A stretch of DNA of 64,000 nucleotides from NCBI GenBank assembly GCA_947499955.1, contig CANMQI010000009.1, positions 62,001 to 126,000 on the forward strand. Direction: 5' to 3'. A model generated the notes under the pieces. It was not told the origin of the DNA, made no database searches, and saw only the letters and a program-made list of their open reading frames with translations. Shown piece after piece: positions 26,825-34,806 of this stretch; the stretch's first letter is position 1; every line of letters begins with the position of its first letter. This DNA comes from an uncultured Granulosicoccus sp. (lineage in GTDB: Bacteria; Pseudomonadota; Gammaproteobacteria; Granulosicoccales; Granulosicoccaceae). The position numbers and the translations under genes are program-made.

Positions 26825-27578
26825 CTATTGACCGGTCACGTACACCACGGGCTCGGTATCAATGGTACTGAGCAGTATCGGCACGCCACTGGCCGTACTG
26901 TACTGAGACAGGCCCAGATCGTCGATGACAAAGAGTTGCTGCCCCTGTGCAATGACATCGGCGCAGTCGACACCGGGCACGGCCTGCTCGAATTCGGGAC
27001 TGGCAGGGTTGACATAGGCATAGCCATTCTGCGCGACAACGGGATCCAGAGCCCTGCCATGCGTGAAGTCACCCACATACTGCGGTGAGGCGGGGTCAGT
27101 GTTGTCAACGATGTGTACTCCACTGGTCGCGCCCACTGGCCGCGCCCACCAGCAGATGCTCTTCATGGGGAAACAAGGTCTGGATATCCCACTCGACCTC
27201 CACCTGGGTGTATGGCAAGGGCGATGCTGGTGTCGATATATCGAACAGCTGTACACGGCTACCAGAGATGGCATACAGGTAATCGCCACTGATGGTCATG
27301 CGCGCCGTGGATCCGCCGGTACCTGTCACGACAGCACCCTCGCCACTTCTGGACGAGCCGCTCGATTCGCAAGCGGACAGGAAATTGTCGCGTATCGCGA
27401 CTTCCGTATTACCCGGAATACGCAGAAAACCGACATTGACAGGTGCTGTCGGGATACGGTTATCAATGATGTGCAGTCCCTGGTTCCGCTCGTTCAGAAA
27501 GATGAGATCCTGGTACAGATAGAGGCGTCCCGACTGATCCGGTGGACGTGCCGCTTCGAGCGCGAACGAGCCTCGCAA
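26825..27578 (-). pseudogene. Frameshifted LVIVD-repeat protein
   Basis: The remnants of an exported beta-propeller protein with LVIVD repeats are spread over two frames. The upstream frame (27578 to about 27137) has LHIIDNRIPTAPVNVGFLRI and DISTPASPLPYTQVEV; the downstream frame (about 27136 to 26825) has VHIVDNTDPASPQYVGDFTHG and DPVVAQNGYAYVN. The join is a 13-base tandem duplication (27124-27136 and 27137-27149, one base different). Removing one copy restores LLVGATSGVHIVDNT in frame. No signal peptide remains: a stop lies just upstream of 27578 and the only in-frame start is TTG. The C-terminal part is also shorter than expected. Confidence 0.75.
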
Positions 27579-27595
27579 CTGTCGCTCAGGTCAGT

Positions 27596-27788
27596 GAAGC
27601 AGAGCAATTCGATGTGCCAACCATGGACCTTGGCGCACGTCTGTTGCCGGACTGGCAATTCATGACGACGACACTGCGTCTATCCAACGGGACGCTTTCG
27701 ACTGCACACCGTGCTCACCTATCATGATGAGTTGTCGCTCTCTGTCGGCCTGCGCTATCACCTGGGAGGGGCTGCCGGGACCCGCTAG
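27596..27788 (+). pseudogene. Possible outer-membrane beta-barrel remnant
   Basis: Two overlapping plus-strand fragments in different frames read FDVPTMDLGARLLPDWQF and, after about 27680, LHTVLTYHDELSLSVGLRYH, ending at a stop at 27786-27788. The second resembles the alternating strands of an outer-membrane barrel terminus. No start codon, no complete domain and at least one frame change are seen. It lies beside the LVIVD pseudogene and may be part of the same decayed locus. The call is tentative. Confidence 0.3.
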
Positions 27789-27812
27789 CGTCACCGGCAA
27801 TGCCTGGACTGC

Positions 27813-28106
27813 CTAGCCGTCGAAGCCTTCGACAATCATGAAGTCCGAATCGGAAAACGCGTTACGCAATTTGCGTGCTGCCTGATATTCAGGGCTGTTG
27901 TAGGCGGCCATGGCGGTGTCGTAGTCCTTGAATTCGACGATGACATTACGCGGTCGGTTCAAACCTTCCAGGTCTGCACAACGTCCGCCGCGCACGACGA
28001 AACGAGCACCGTATTTTTCATAGACTGGTGCGCCAGCCTGCAGGTACTCGGGATAGTGCTCTTCGTTGGTCACTGACACTCGTGCGACCCAATAAGCCTT
28101 TGGCAT
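27813..28106 (-). CDS. DUF1330 family protein
   Basis: A 97-residue protein starting MPKAYWVARVSV and carrying RFVVRGGRCADLEG, PRNVIVEFKDYDTAMAAYNS and PEYQAARKLR, the DUF1330 pattern of a ferredoxin-like dimeric fold related to antibiotic biosynthesis monooxygenases. The function is unknown. The ATG at 28106 gives the family length; a longer start at 28133 adds residues outside the family. Confidence 0.9.
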   Translation of the reverse strand: MPKAYWVARVSVTNEEHYPEYLQAGAPVYEKYGARFVVRGGRCADLEGLNRPRNVIVEFKDYDTAMAAYNSPEYQAARKLRNAFSDSDFMIVEGFDG

Positions 28107-28260
28107 GCTGCAATTCCTGATTGGTTGAAACAAGAGTTGCGCAGTTTAGCAAGTAAGTTCGACCCGGGACATTGGCAACTTGTGCCTCACTGCGCACGCA
28201 TTATCCAGTGACGCCTGAGTGACCAACAGCCTGAACCGGGCCAGATGCCCAGAACCAGAA

Positions 28261-28287
28261 AGGCGATGGTTGACTCAACCACCGCCT
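28261..28287 (-). terminator. Hairpin, likely terminator of the CotH gene
   Basis: Read on the minus strand, AGGCGGTGGTTGAGTCAACCATCGCCT folds into a strong hairpin and is followed by TTTCTGG, 43 bases after the CotH stop. The T-run is short, so efficiency is uncertain. Confidence 0.5.
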
Positions 28288-28329
28288 CTCTGAATTCTCG
28301 TACTTCAACTGCAGTCGCTTGCGGCTCGC

Positions 28330-31170
28330 TCAGTCGACGCTGAACCTGATCGCACCGTAGTAGGTGTTGTTGTCGACATACAGCTTGTTGCCGGACACCT
28401 GGAAGAAGCGCTCAGGCTCGTTCGCCGGAATGGCAAACACCCGTGCGTAATAGACGCCCGCTGGCAGGTTCGCAGAATCCACTGTCTTCGTCACGGTGGC
28501 GGCTCCATCGGGGATACCGCTGACATCGACAACGACAGTGCCGTCGTTGAACGTTGGCGTGCTGGCTACCTGCAACCGGTAGCTGATGCCACCGGAAGTA
28601 CCGGTGACGTCAAACGCAGGCCGCCAGCTGAACACCCAGTCGGATCCCTGTTCTTCAGGGTCTTCGAGTATCGCGCCGATTGGTGCGCGGAACGTGTTGC
28701 GCAGGGACTCCGCATTCTTGCCCGGTGCACTGGCATAGGAGGCAGCAGAACCCAGGTTGAAATTGAGGTTGTGCTCACTATCGGGCAGTCGCTCCTGAAA
28801 AGGTGCAACCAGCGCGAAGTAGGCATCGACCTTCTCTGTCATGAACTGATCCGTCACGATGTTCTCGCGCAGATAGTCCACCGCCTTGACAATCTCGTCG
28901 TGAATGCCGGGCAGTCGATAGAAGCCTTCCAGCAGTACATTCCTGGCAGCCAGGCCATAACCGTATTCCGAACGCTGACGCAGCGAGTCATTGCTCAGAT
29001 CGCGTGGTGGCTCGTTCCAGACACCCATGGCCTCATCGTAGTCCCAGGGCAGGAAGTAGAATTTCTCCGTGTCAGTGGGGTTGTACAGAATGAAGTTGTG
29101 CCTGACCGCATCCGCCTGGTGCACCAGAATATTGGTGGCAATCCAGGACAGGACATTGTTCCGGTCGAAGTACTGATCCAGTACGGATTCGAAACTCTTG
29201 GCAGGGTTGTTCAAGTCCTGCAGCATGGACTGCAGGGCACGATGGTCCTTGCCGTTCTCGATAGACAGTGATGTTTCAAAGCGATCCTCGTCCAGAGGTT
29301 CGCCATCGGCATCGACCAGAACGTCTGACAGATCGCTTTCGTTGAAGCGAAAATCCTCGGCCTTGTAGACGTTACCGTCGTCATTCCATTCGCGTTTTTC
29401 CAGATAGTGCTCGTTGACGCGCTCCACATGGGTAAACAATCCATAGTCCTCCGGACCGTTGCCATCATCTATCCACAGGTTGACGAACTGAGTCCGCAGA
29501 CTTGGCAAGCCTGGTACCGCAGCCATCACGTCCGTGGCCAGCTTGTTGCGGATTCGGCTACCGTCAAAGGGGTGTTTGTTGAGCTGGAAGTAGCGTTCTC
29601 CGCGCCACAGATCCTCCTTGCTGTCCAGCTTGATGCGCAGCGACTTCTGCGCGCCATTGCGTGAACCACTGCCGCGCATGCGCAATTCGGCATTGCTGAC
29701 AGAACCATCATCGGGAAAATCCGTGGCACTGACGTGAATGGGGATGTCTACTGTCAGATCATCGGTCTTGTCGACATCCGCCATGACATCTGCCAGGGTA
29801 CAGCCGGACAGGTCATCTGCCGTGCAGACACCGGGGGTGGTGACGGTACGAACATCCACACGAAGTACCTCGATCGGATCGTAGCCGTCTCGTGTGTAGA
29901 CATCAGCCGGTTCCACGATAGCCGCACTGACATCGGCAATATTCCAATCCGTATCGCCAGATCCACCGTTACCACCACTGCCGGCCGGAGTATTGACCAT
30001 GACGGAGGCTGCCGTGGAGCGATTACCGTTGCGGTCTATGGCAATCACCTCGAAGTTGTACGAGGAGGCAGCCTGCAGGCTACCGTCGTAATGACTGACG
30101 CCGGTGGTCGAAGACACGATGTCGCCATTGCGTCTGATTTCATAACTCAGACCAAAGGTCGACGGACGATCCCACATGATCTCTGCCGACGTGGAAGAGT
30201 AGACACTGGCCATCAAGCCAGTGGGCGCTGCAACGGTGTCAGGAGTGACAACTCCGCCGGTTGTGTTGACGCTGATACTCGCCGCATTCGAACGATTACC
30301 GTCGCGGTCGATGGCCACCACGTCGTATTCGTAGCTCGTTCCCCCGACCAGACGATTATCGTAATAGCTGATACCGGTGATGGTTGACACGAGTGAACCA
30401 TTGCGGCTGACCTCATAGCGCAGACCAAAGGTCGTTGAGCGATCCCACATGATTTCAGCCGACGTCGATGAATAGACGCTCGCTTTCAGACCGGTTGGCG
30501 CTGCAAGGCTGACAGGCGTCGTTGTGCCGCCGCTCGTTGTCAGACTGACACTCGACGCCTCCGAACGATTGCCGCTTTGATCAATGGCGACTACCAGGTA
30601 GGTGTAGGAGGTTCCGGGGCTCAACAATCTGTCGTAATAACTGATACCGGTTGTGGTGGACACGACAGTGCCGTTACGGGTCACTTCATAAGTCAGCCCG
30701 AACGTTGAGGACCGATCCCACATGATTTCGGCCGATGTCGATGAATAGACACTGGCCTTCAGTCCAGCAGGTGCGGCGAGCGTACCGGGTGTCACGGCTC
30801 CTCCGCCTGCGATAAAACTCACCGTGGCAGGCGCTAAGCGATTGCCCTGATCATCGATGGAGGTCACGGCGACGGTATAGGATTTGCCGTTGACCAATGA
30901 CTTCATGTAGTAGCTGAGCACATCACGTTCACCGATGATGGCGTCATCGACCTTTATCTCATAAGCAACCACCAATCCGTCATCGGTCGCACGATTCCAG
31001 AATACCTCACCGGAAGTTTTTGAATAGTTCTCGTAACGCAGGGACCCTGGAGCTGACGGCGCTGCAGCGTGTACCAAGGTACTCGACAATAGCCAGCACA
31101 GTCCGACGAGGATGACGCCGACGCAGCTTCTCGTGTGCCGCTGTCTTCGTGACAACATTGAATCAATCAT
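28330..31170 (-). CDS. Exported CotH-kinase-like protein with FN3 repeats
   Basis: A 946-residue exported protein: signal peptide (about residues 15-36), four fibronectin type III domains (about 39-398) and a CotH domain (about 415-830) with LNKHPFDGSRIRNKLA, VNLWIDDGNGPEDYGLFTHVER-type core (YGLFTHVERVNEHYL) and FYFLPWDYDEAMGVWN. CotH proteins are atypical secreted kinases in Bacillus; in Gram-negatives the same fold occurs in surface and cellulosome-like proteins whose substrates are unknown. A further beta-rich domain closes the protein. The three central FN3 domains are nearly identical at 91-residue spacing. AAGGAGAAGCC directly before ATG 31170 supports the start. Confidence 0.88.
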   Translation of the reverse strand: MIDSMLSRRQRHTRSCVGVILVGLCWLLSSTLVHAAAPSAPGSLRYENYSKTSGEVFWNRATDDGLVVAYEIKVDDAIIGERDVLSYYMKSLVNGKSYTVAVTSIDDQGNRLAPATVSFIAGGGAVTPGTLAAPAGLKASVYSSTSAEIMWDRSSTFGLTYEVTRNGTVVSTTTGISYYDRLLSPGTSYTYLVVAIDQSGNRSEASSVSLTTSGGTTTPVSLAAPTGLKASVYSSTSAEIMWDRSTTFGLRYEVSRNGSLVSTITGISYYDNRLVGGTSYEYDVVAIDRDGNRSNAASISVNTTGGVVTPDTVAAPTGLMASVYSSTSAEIMWDRPSTFGLSYEIRRNGDIVSSTTGVSHYDGSLQAASSYNFEVIAIDRNGNRSTAASVMVNTPAGSGGNGGSGDTDWNIADVSAAIVEPADVYTRDGYDPIEVLRVDVRTVTTPGVCTADDLSGCTLADVMADVDKTDDLTVDIPIHVSATDFPDDGSVSNAELRMRGSGSRNGAQKSLRIKLDSKEDLWRGERYFQLNKHPFDGSRIRNKLATDVMAAVPGLPSLRTQFVNLWIDDGNGPEDYGLFTHVERVNEHYLEKREWNDDGNVYKAEDFRFNESDLSDVLVDADGEPLDEDRFETSLSIENGKDHRALQSMLQDLNNPAKSFESVLDQYFDRNNVLSWIATNILVHQADAVRHNFILYNPTDTEKFYFLPWDYDEAMGVWNEPPRDLSNDSLRQRSEYGYGLAARNVLLEGFYRLPGIHDEIVKAVDYLRENIVTDQFMTEKVDAYFALVAPFQERLPDSEHNLNFNLGSAASYASAPGKNAESLRNTFRAPIGAILEDPEEQGSDWVFSWRPAFDVTGTSGGISYRLQVASTPTFNDGTVVVDVSGIPDGAATVTKTVDSANLPAGVYYARVFAIPANEPERFFQVSGNKLYVDNNTYYGAIRFSVD
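29977..30777 (-). repeat. Three 273-bp coding repeats (FN3 domains)
   Basis: Within the CotH-like gene, residues 132-222, 223-313 and 314-398 repeat with a period of 91 residues (273 bases). Each begins AAP(A/T)GL(K/M)ASVYSSTSAEIM, and the first 35 residues differ at only a few positions, while the second halves have diverged. This indicates fairly recent tandem duplication or gene conversion. Confidence 0.9.
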
Positions 31171-31451
31171 GGCTTCTCCTTGAATAGCCGTTTCACTGAC
31201 CTGTTATATTGACGTGTAACCCCCCTCACTGGTATTGATAAAAGTCTCCTTCTGACCGTATTGGCGGGGTAAGAATACCCGGAGCGTCAACACCAGTCTG
31301 ATGCCTCCCGCTCAGGCACATCGAAAACAGCATGCCCGCGTTCGACTAACACTCGTCACTCCAGTGTCACCGAAACATCATGATGTTGAAGGACTTGTGT
31401 CACATGGCAGCCACATCATGAAACTCTGATCCACACTCGGTTGTTGTCTTG

Positions 31452-33032
31452 ATGCGTACGCCCTACGAGCACGCACTCGCCAGCCTGTCGCGGCGCGAGT
31501 TTCTGAATGTCAGCTGGAAGCTGGGTATAGGCGCCGCCCTCCTGTCTTCAGGCAGCCAGCGTCTCTGGGCGACTCCGGTATTTGACAGCTACCCATTTAC
31601 TCTCGGTGTTGCCTCAGGCGACCCTTTACCCGAAGGTATCGTTCTGTGGACTCGTCTGGCTCCCAAACCCCTGGAAGGCGGCGGGCTACCGCATGTTGCC
31701 ATTGGCGTTGAATGGGAAATCGCCGAGGACGAACTGTTCCACCAACCGGTGCAGTCAGGCAGCACTCTGGCCAGGGCGGAACTGGGTCACGCGGTGCATG
31801 TCGAGGTTGACGCCCTGCAACCTGGCAGAGATTACTGGTATCGATTTACCGCCGGCGGCATTCAAAGCCCTGTCGGTAGAACACGAACAGCGCCTTCACC
31901 GTATACCGATGTCGAGCACTTGCACATCGGTGTCTGTGGCTGCAACCACTACGAACAAGGGTTCTTCAGTGCCTATCGGCATATGGCCAACGAGCACTTC
32001 GACGCCATCTTTCATACCGGGGACTACATTTACGAATACGCCCCGTATGACGGCAAGAGCAGCCGGGTGCGACAGCATCTGGGGGAAGAGACGTTTTCGC
32101 TGGACGATTACCGCAATCGTTACGCCCTCTACAAGCTTGACGTCGATCTGCAAGCCATGCACGCCTCGGCCCCGTTCATCGCCACCTGGGACGATCACGA
32201 GATCGACAACGACTGGGCTGCAGAATTCAGCGAAACCAATACGCCACCGGAAATCTTCCGCCTGCGCCGGGCCGCTGCCTTTCAGGCCTATTATGAAGCC
32301 ATGCCGCTGCGGCGCTCGGCGTTACCGACGGCGTCTCATCTACAGCTCTACCGACAGTTGCAATTCGGTCGACTGATGTCGGTCAATGTCCTCGATACTC
32401 GCCAGTATCGCTCGCGACAGGCCTGTCATGATCGCTCGGTATCGAACTGCACGGACTTTGCGGATCTGGAACGAACCATGCTGGGCAGCCGCCAGGAAAA
32501 CTGGTTGCAGGACCAGCTGAGCAATAGCCATGCTCACTGGAATGTGCTGGCACAACAGGTGCCCATGTTCGGCCGCGAGGCGACTGCAGCCAGCGCCGGC
32601 AACCGGCATGTGATGGACAAATGGTCCGGCTACCCCGCTGCGCGTGATCGCCTGATAGGACAAGTTGTCGACGCAGGCCTGAAGAATGTCGTGGTGCTGT
32701 CCGGCGATATTCACAGTCATTGGGCAGCCGATGTACCGCGCATCATGAATCAGCCTGACGGAGAGTCCGTAGCCGTGGAGCTGACCACAACGTCCATCAG
32801 CTCCGGTGGCGATGGTAGTGATGTGGCCAGCTACTGGCAGGACATCGCGCCCACGCACCCGCATGTTCATCACCACAGTAACCGGCGCGGCTATCTGCGT
32901 TGTGACATCACCCCCGACTACTGGCAAAGCGATTTCATGGTGCTCGATGCTGTCTCACGCCCCGATGGTCTTCTCAGCCGCGGGGCCCGCATGGTGGTCG
33001 AACCCAACAACCCAACTGTGGTACACGCCTGA
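31452..33032 (+). CDS. Tat-exported PhoD-like alkaline phosphatase
   Basis: A 526-residue periplasmic metallophosphoesterase of the PhoD type. A twin-arginine signal is present (SRREFLN at residues 13-19, then a hydrophobic stretch to about 35). The N-terminal domain has FTLGVASGDPLPEGIVLWTRL, the PhoD signature, and the catalytic domain shows ICHTGDYIYEY-like (FHTGDYIYEY), TWDDHEIDNDW and LSGDIHSHW. It removes phosphate from phosphodiesters or monoesters, with Fe3+ and Ca2+ in characterised PhoD. ATG at 31452 is preferred to an in-frame TTG three bases earlier. The following small gene overlaps its stop by one base. Confidence 0.92.
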   Translation: MRTPYEHALASLSRREFLNVSWKLGIGAALLSSGSQRLWATPVFDSYPFTLGVASGDPLPEGIVLWTRLAPKPLEGGGLPHVAIGVEWEIAEDELFHQPVQSGSTLARAELGHAVHVEVDALQPGRDYWYRFTAGGIQSPVGRTRTAPSPYTDVEHLHIGVCGCNHYEQGFFSAYRHMANEHFDAIFHTGDYIYEYAPYDGKSSRVRQHLGEETFSLDDYRNRYALYKLDVDLQAMHASAPFIATWDDHEIDNDWAAEFSETNTPPEIFRLRRAAAFQAYYEAMPLRRSALPTASHLQLYRQLQFGRLMSVNVLDTRQYRSRQACHDRSVSNCTDFADLERTMLGSRQENWLQDQLSNSHAHWNVLAQQVPMFGREATAASAGNRHVMDKWSGYPAARDRLIGQVVDAGLKNVVVLSGDIHSHWAADVPRIMNQPDGESVAVELTTTSISSGGDGSDVASYWQDIAPTHPHVHHHSNRRGYLRCDITPDYWQSDFMVLDAVSRPDGLLSRGARMVVEPNNPTVVHA

Positions 33033-33439
33033 TGAGCAAGGTAAAACGCAATGCCAGCCTGGGCAAGATCGATAGGCTGAATCTGACCCTGTTGGCTGGC
33101 ATCCTTGCCACTCTCGCGGTTTCCAGCGCCGCCTCCGGCAGCCTGCGCAATATCCTGATTCCAGCGCAGATTACTTCAGCAGGCGTCAGCCAGCAGGCCG
33201 ATTGCCTGTGGCTACAGGCTCGCAATCACGGCTTTTATGGCCTCCAGCACCGGGCAGTCAGCGGCAAGGCCACGGCAAGTGAAGAAGAACTGTTGCAGGG
33301 CTTTCTCGACTCCACGGGTGAACGCGAATGCGGCTCTCCGCTGACAGGGTTGAGCGAGCTGATGCCTGCACTGCTTGCCAGTCTGCCCGAGGCCGATCGG
33401 CACTTCATGGATTCGACGAGGGCATCAGGCGCTCTGTAG
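33032..33439 (+). CDS. Small membrane-anchored hypothetical protein
   Basis: A 135-residue protein whose ATG shares its first base with the stop codon of the PhoD-like gene, so it is probably coupled to it. One membrane segment lies near residues 18-36; the remainder (ARNHGFYGLQHRAVSG, LTGLSELMPALLASLPEAD) should face the periplasm. It contains two cysteines. No family was recognised. A role linked to the phosphatase is inference from the overlap only. Confidence 0.6.
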   Translation: MSKVKRNASLGKIDRLNLTLLAGILATLAVSSAASGSLRNILIPAQITSAGVSQQADCLWLQARNHGFYGLQHRAVSGKATASEEELLQGFLDSTGERECGSPLTGLSELMPALLASLPEADRHFMDSTRASGAL

Positions 33440-33581
33440 AGCAGTGTCATCCGGTCACCGGATGACGCAGGGGGCTCTTGCTCATCCGGGATCAGGCGAC
33501 ACTCGATGACACCCGGCAATTCATCGAACGGGTAATCTCCATTCTGCACCGGGCTGCCTGGTCCGCGCCTTCAGCCTCGAT

Positions 33582-34490
33582 CTACTGCGCCAGATGGGCA
33601 GCCAGTGCCGTCCATACGGGTAGTGTCAGCAAGCCCAGAGCCGTTGACTGCATGACAACGATAGCGACTCGCGATCGATCAGCACCGTAACGGGCGGCCA
33701 GCACATGTGCCGCCGATGCGGTGGGCAAGGCTGCAAATATCAATAAAGTAGCGGGCACGATACCGCGGGCACCGGTGATCAGCACAACCAGGCAGACCAG
33801 AGCGGGCAAGATCAGCAGCTTGATGGCGCTGATGGCCAGCGAATACCTGTCGGGCGGCCAGATGCGTGATTGACGCAGAGCCGCACCCAGCGACAACAAC
33901 ACGACCGGAATGGCCGCATCTGCCAGCCTGCCGATGAATGCCGAAGCACCGGCCGGCATCGTTTGCCCGGTAAGACCAACCGCTACCCCCAACAGACTGG
34001 CCAGCAGAAAGGGGTTCAGCGCTATCTCACCCAACTGCCCCATCCGTGAATGCGATTGGCCACGAGTCAGGCCGAACACCGCGTACAGATTGGCAAGCGG
34101 AATGGCAACCCCGACGACAATCGCCAGAATGGCAGAAGCACCGGTTGGCAGTGCCGTGATGGCAACAAACCCCAGAGCCGTGTTGAACCGCCAGGCGTTT
34201 TGCGAGATCCCTGCCTTGTTGGCAGAGCCGCCCTCCCCCGAGAGCGAACCGACACTCAAGGCCAGCACAAAGCCTGCAGTCACCAACAGCGCCGCCAGAA
34301 CCCCGATAAGCAGCAAGGAATCCAGCTCGATGGGACGTTGCGACGCCGCGTTGAAGAGCAGCGCCGGGTACAACAGGTAATAGCAAAGCCAGTCGATATG
34401 CCGCCAACCATCTTCACTGATCTTCCTGCCAACCAGCGCCCCCACAGCGATGACGGCGAAGTCCGGTAGCAATACCTGCAAGCTGTTCAC
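33582..34490 (-). CDS. AEC-family (auxin efflux carrier-like) transporter
   Basis: A 302-residue inner-membrane protein with about ten membrane segments in two inverted halves. The first half has LPDFAVIAVGALVGRK and YYLLYPALLFN; the second has PFLLASLLGVAVGL and LPTASAAHVLAARYGAD, all typical of the AEC family. Bacterial members move small organic anions such as malate or malonate; this substrate is unknown. It is convergent with the small protein gene at 33032 and reads away from the glucose dehydrogenase gene. Confidence 0.9.
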   Translation of the reverse strand: MNSLQVLLPDFAVIAVGALVGRKISEDGWRHIDWLCYYLLYPALLFNAASQRPIELDSLLLIGVLAALLVTAGFVLALSVGSLSGEGGSANKAGISQNAWRFNTALGFVAITALPTGASAILAIVVGVAIPLANLYAVFGLTRGQSHSRMGQLGEIALNPFLLASLLGVAVGLTGQTMPAGASAFIGRLADAAIPVVLLSLGAALRQSRIWPPDRYSLAISAIKLLILPALVCLVVLITGARGIVPATLLIFAALPTASAAHVLAARYGADRSRVAIVVMQSTALGLLTLPVWTALAAHLAQ

Positions 34491-34806
34491 TGAGTTCCCT
34501 GTTCCCGTCCGTCATTCGTGGAGCGCAGATCATAGCCGAAGCCAGAGGCCGCAGGCACTCCCGGTGTGTCAACGAGAGGCCATGTAGCGAGGCATCCCGA
34601 TTTTCCAAGCCTCCACAGAGGCAACGGTGCCCAATATTTACAAGCTGGCTGACGATACGTCTCTGAAGAGTAGCCTTCCACAAACAGATAAGCACTCGAC
34701 AGCGATGCGTCTGAATGGCGGGTTTGCGGTAAACCTGCGTGCCGACAGTACCTTGTCACGAGGCGCAAGCTGAATCAATCAAGGAAAAGTCACAGGGCAT
34801 TCACCG
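34491..34806. other. Intergenic region between divergent AEC and gcd genes
   Basis: 316 bases with no convincing coding sequence; it should hold the promoters for both flanking genes. No repeat or hairpin of note was seen. Confidence 0.55.
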
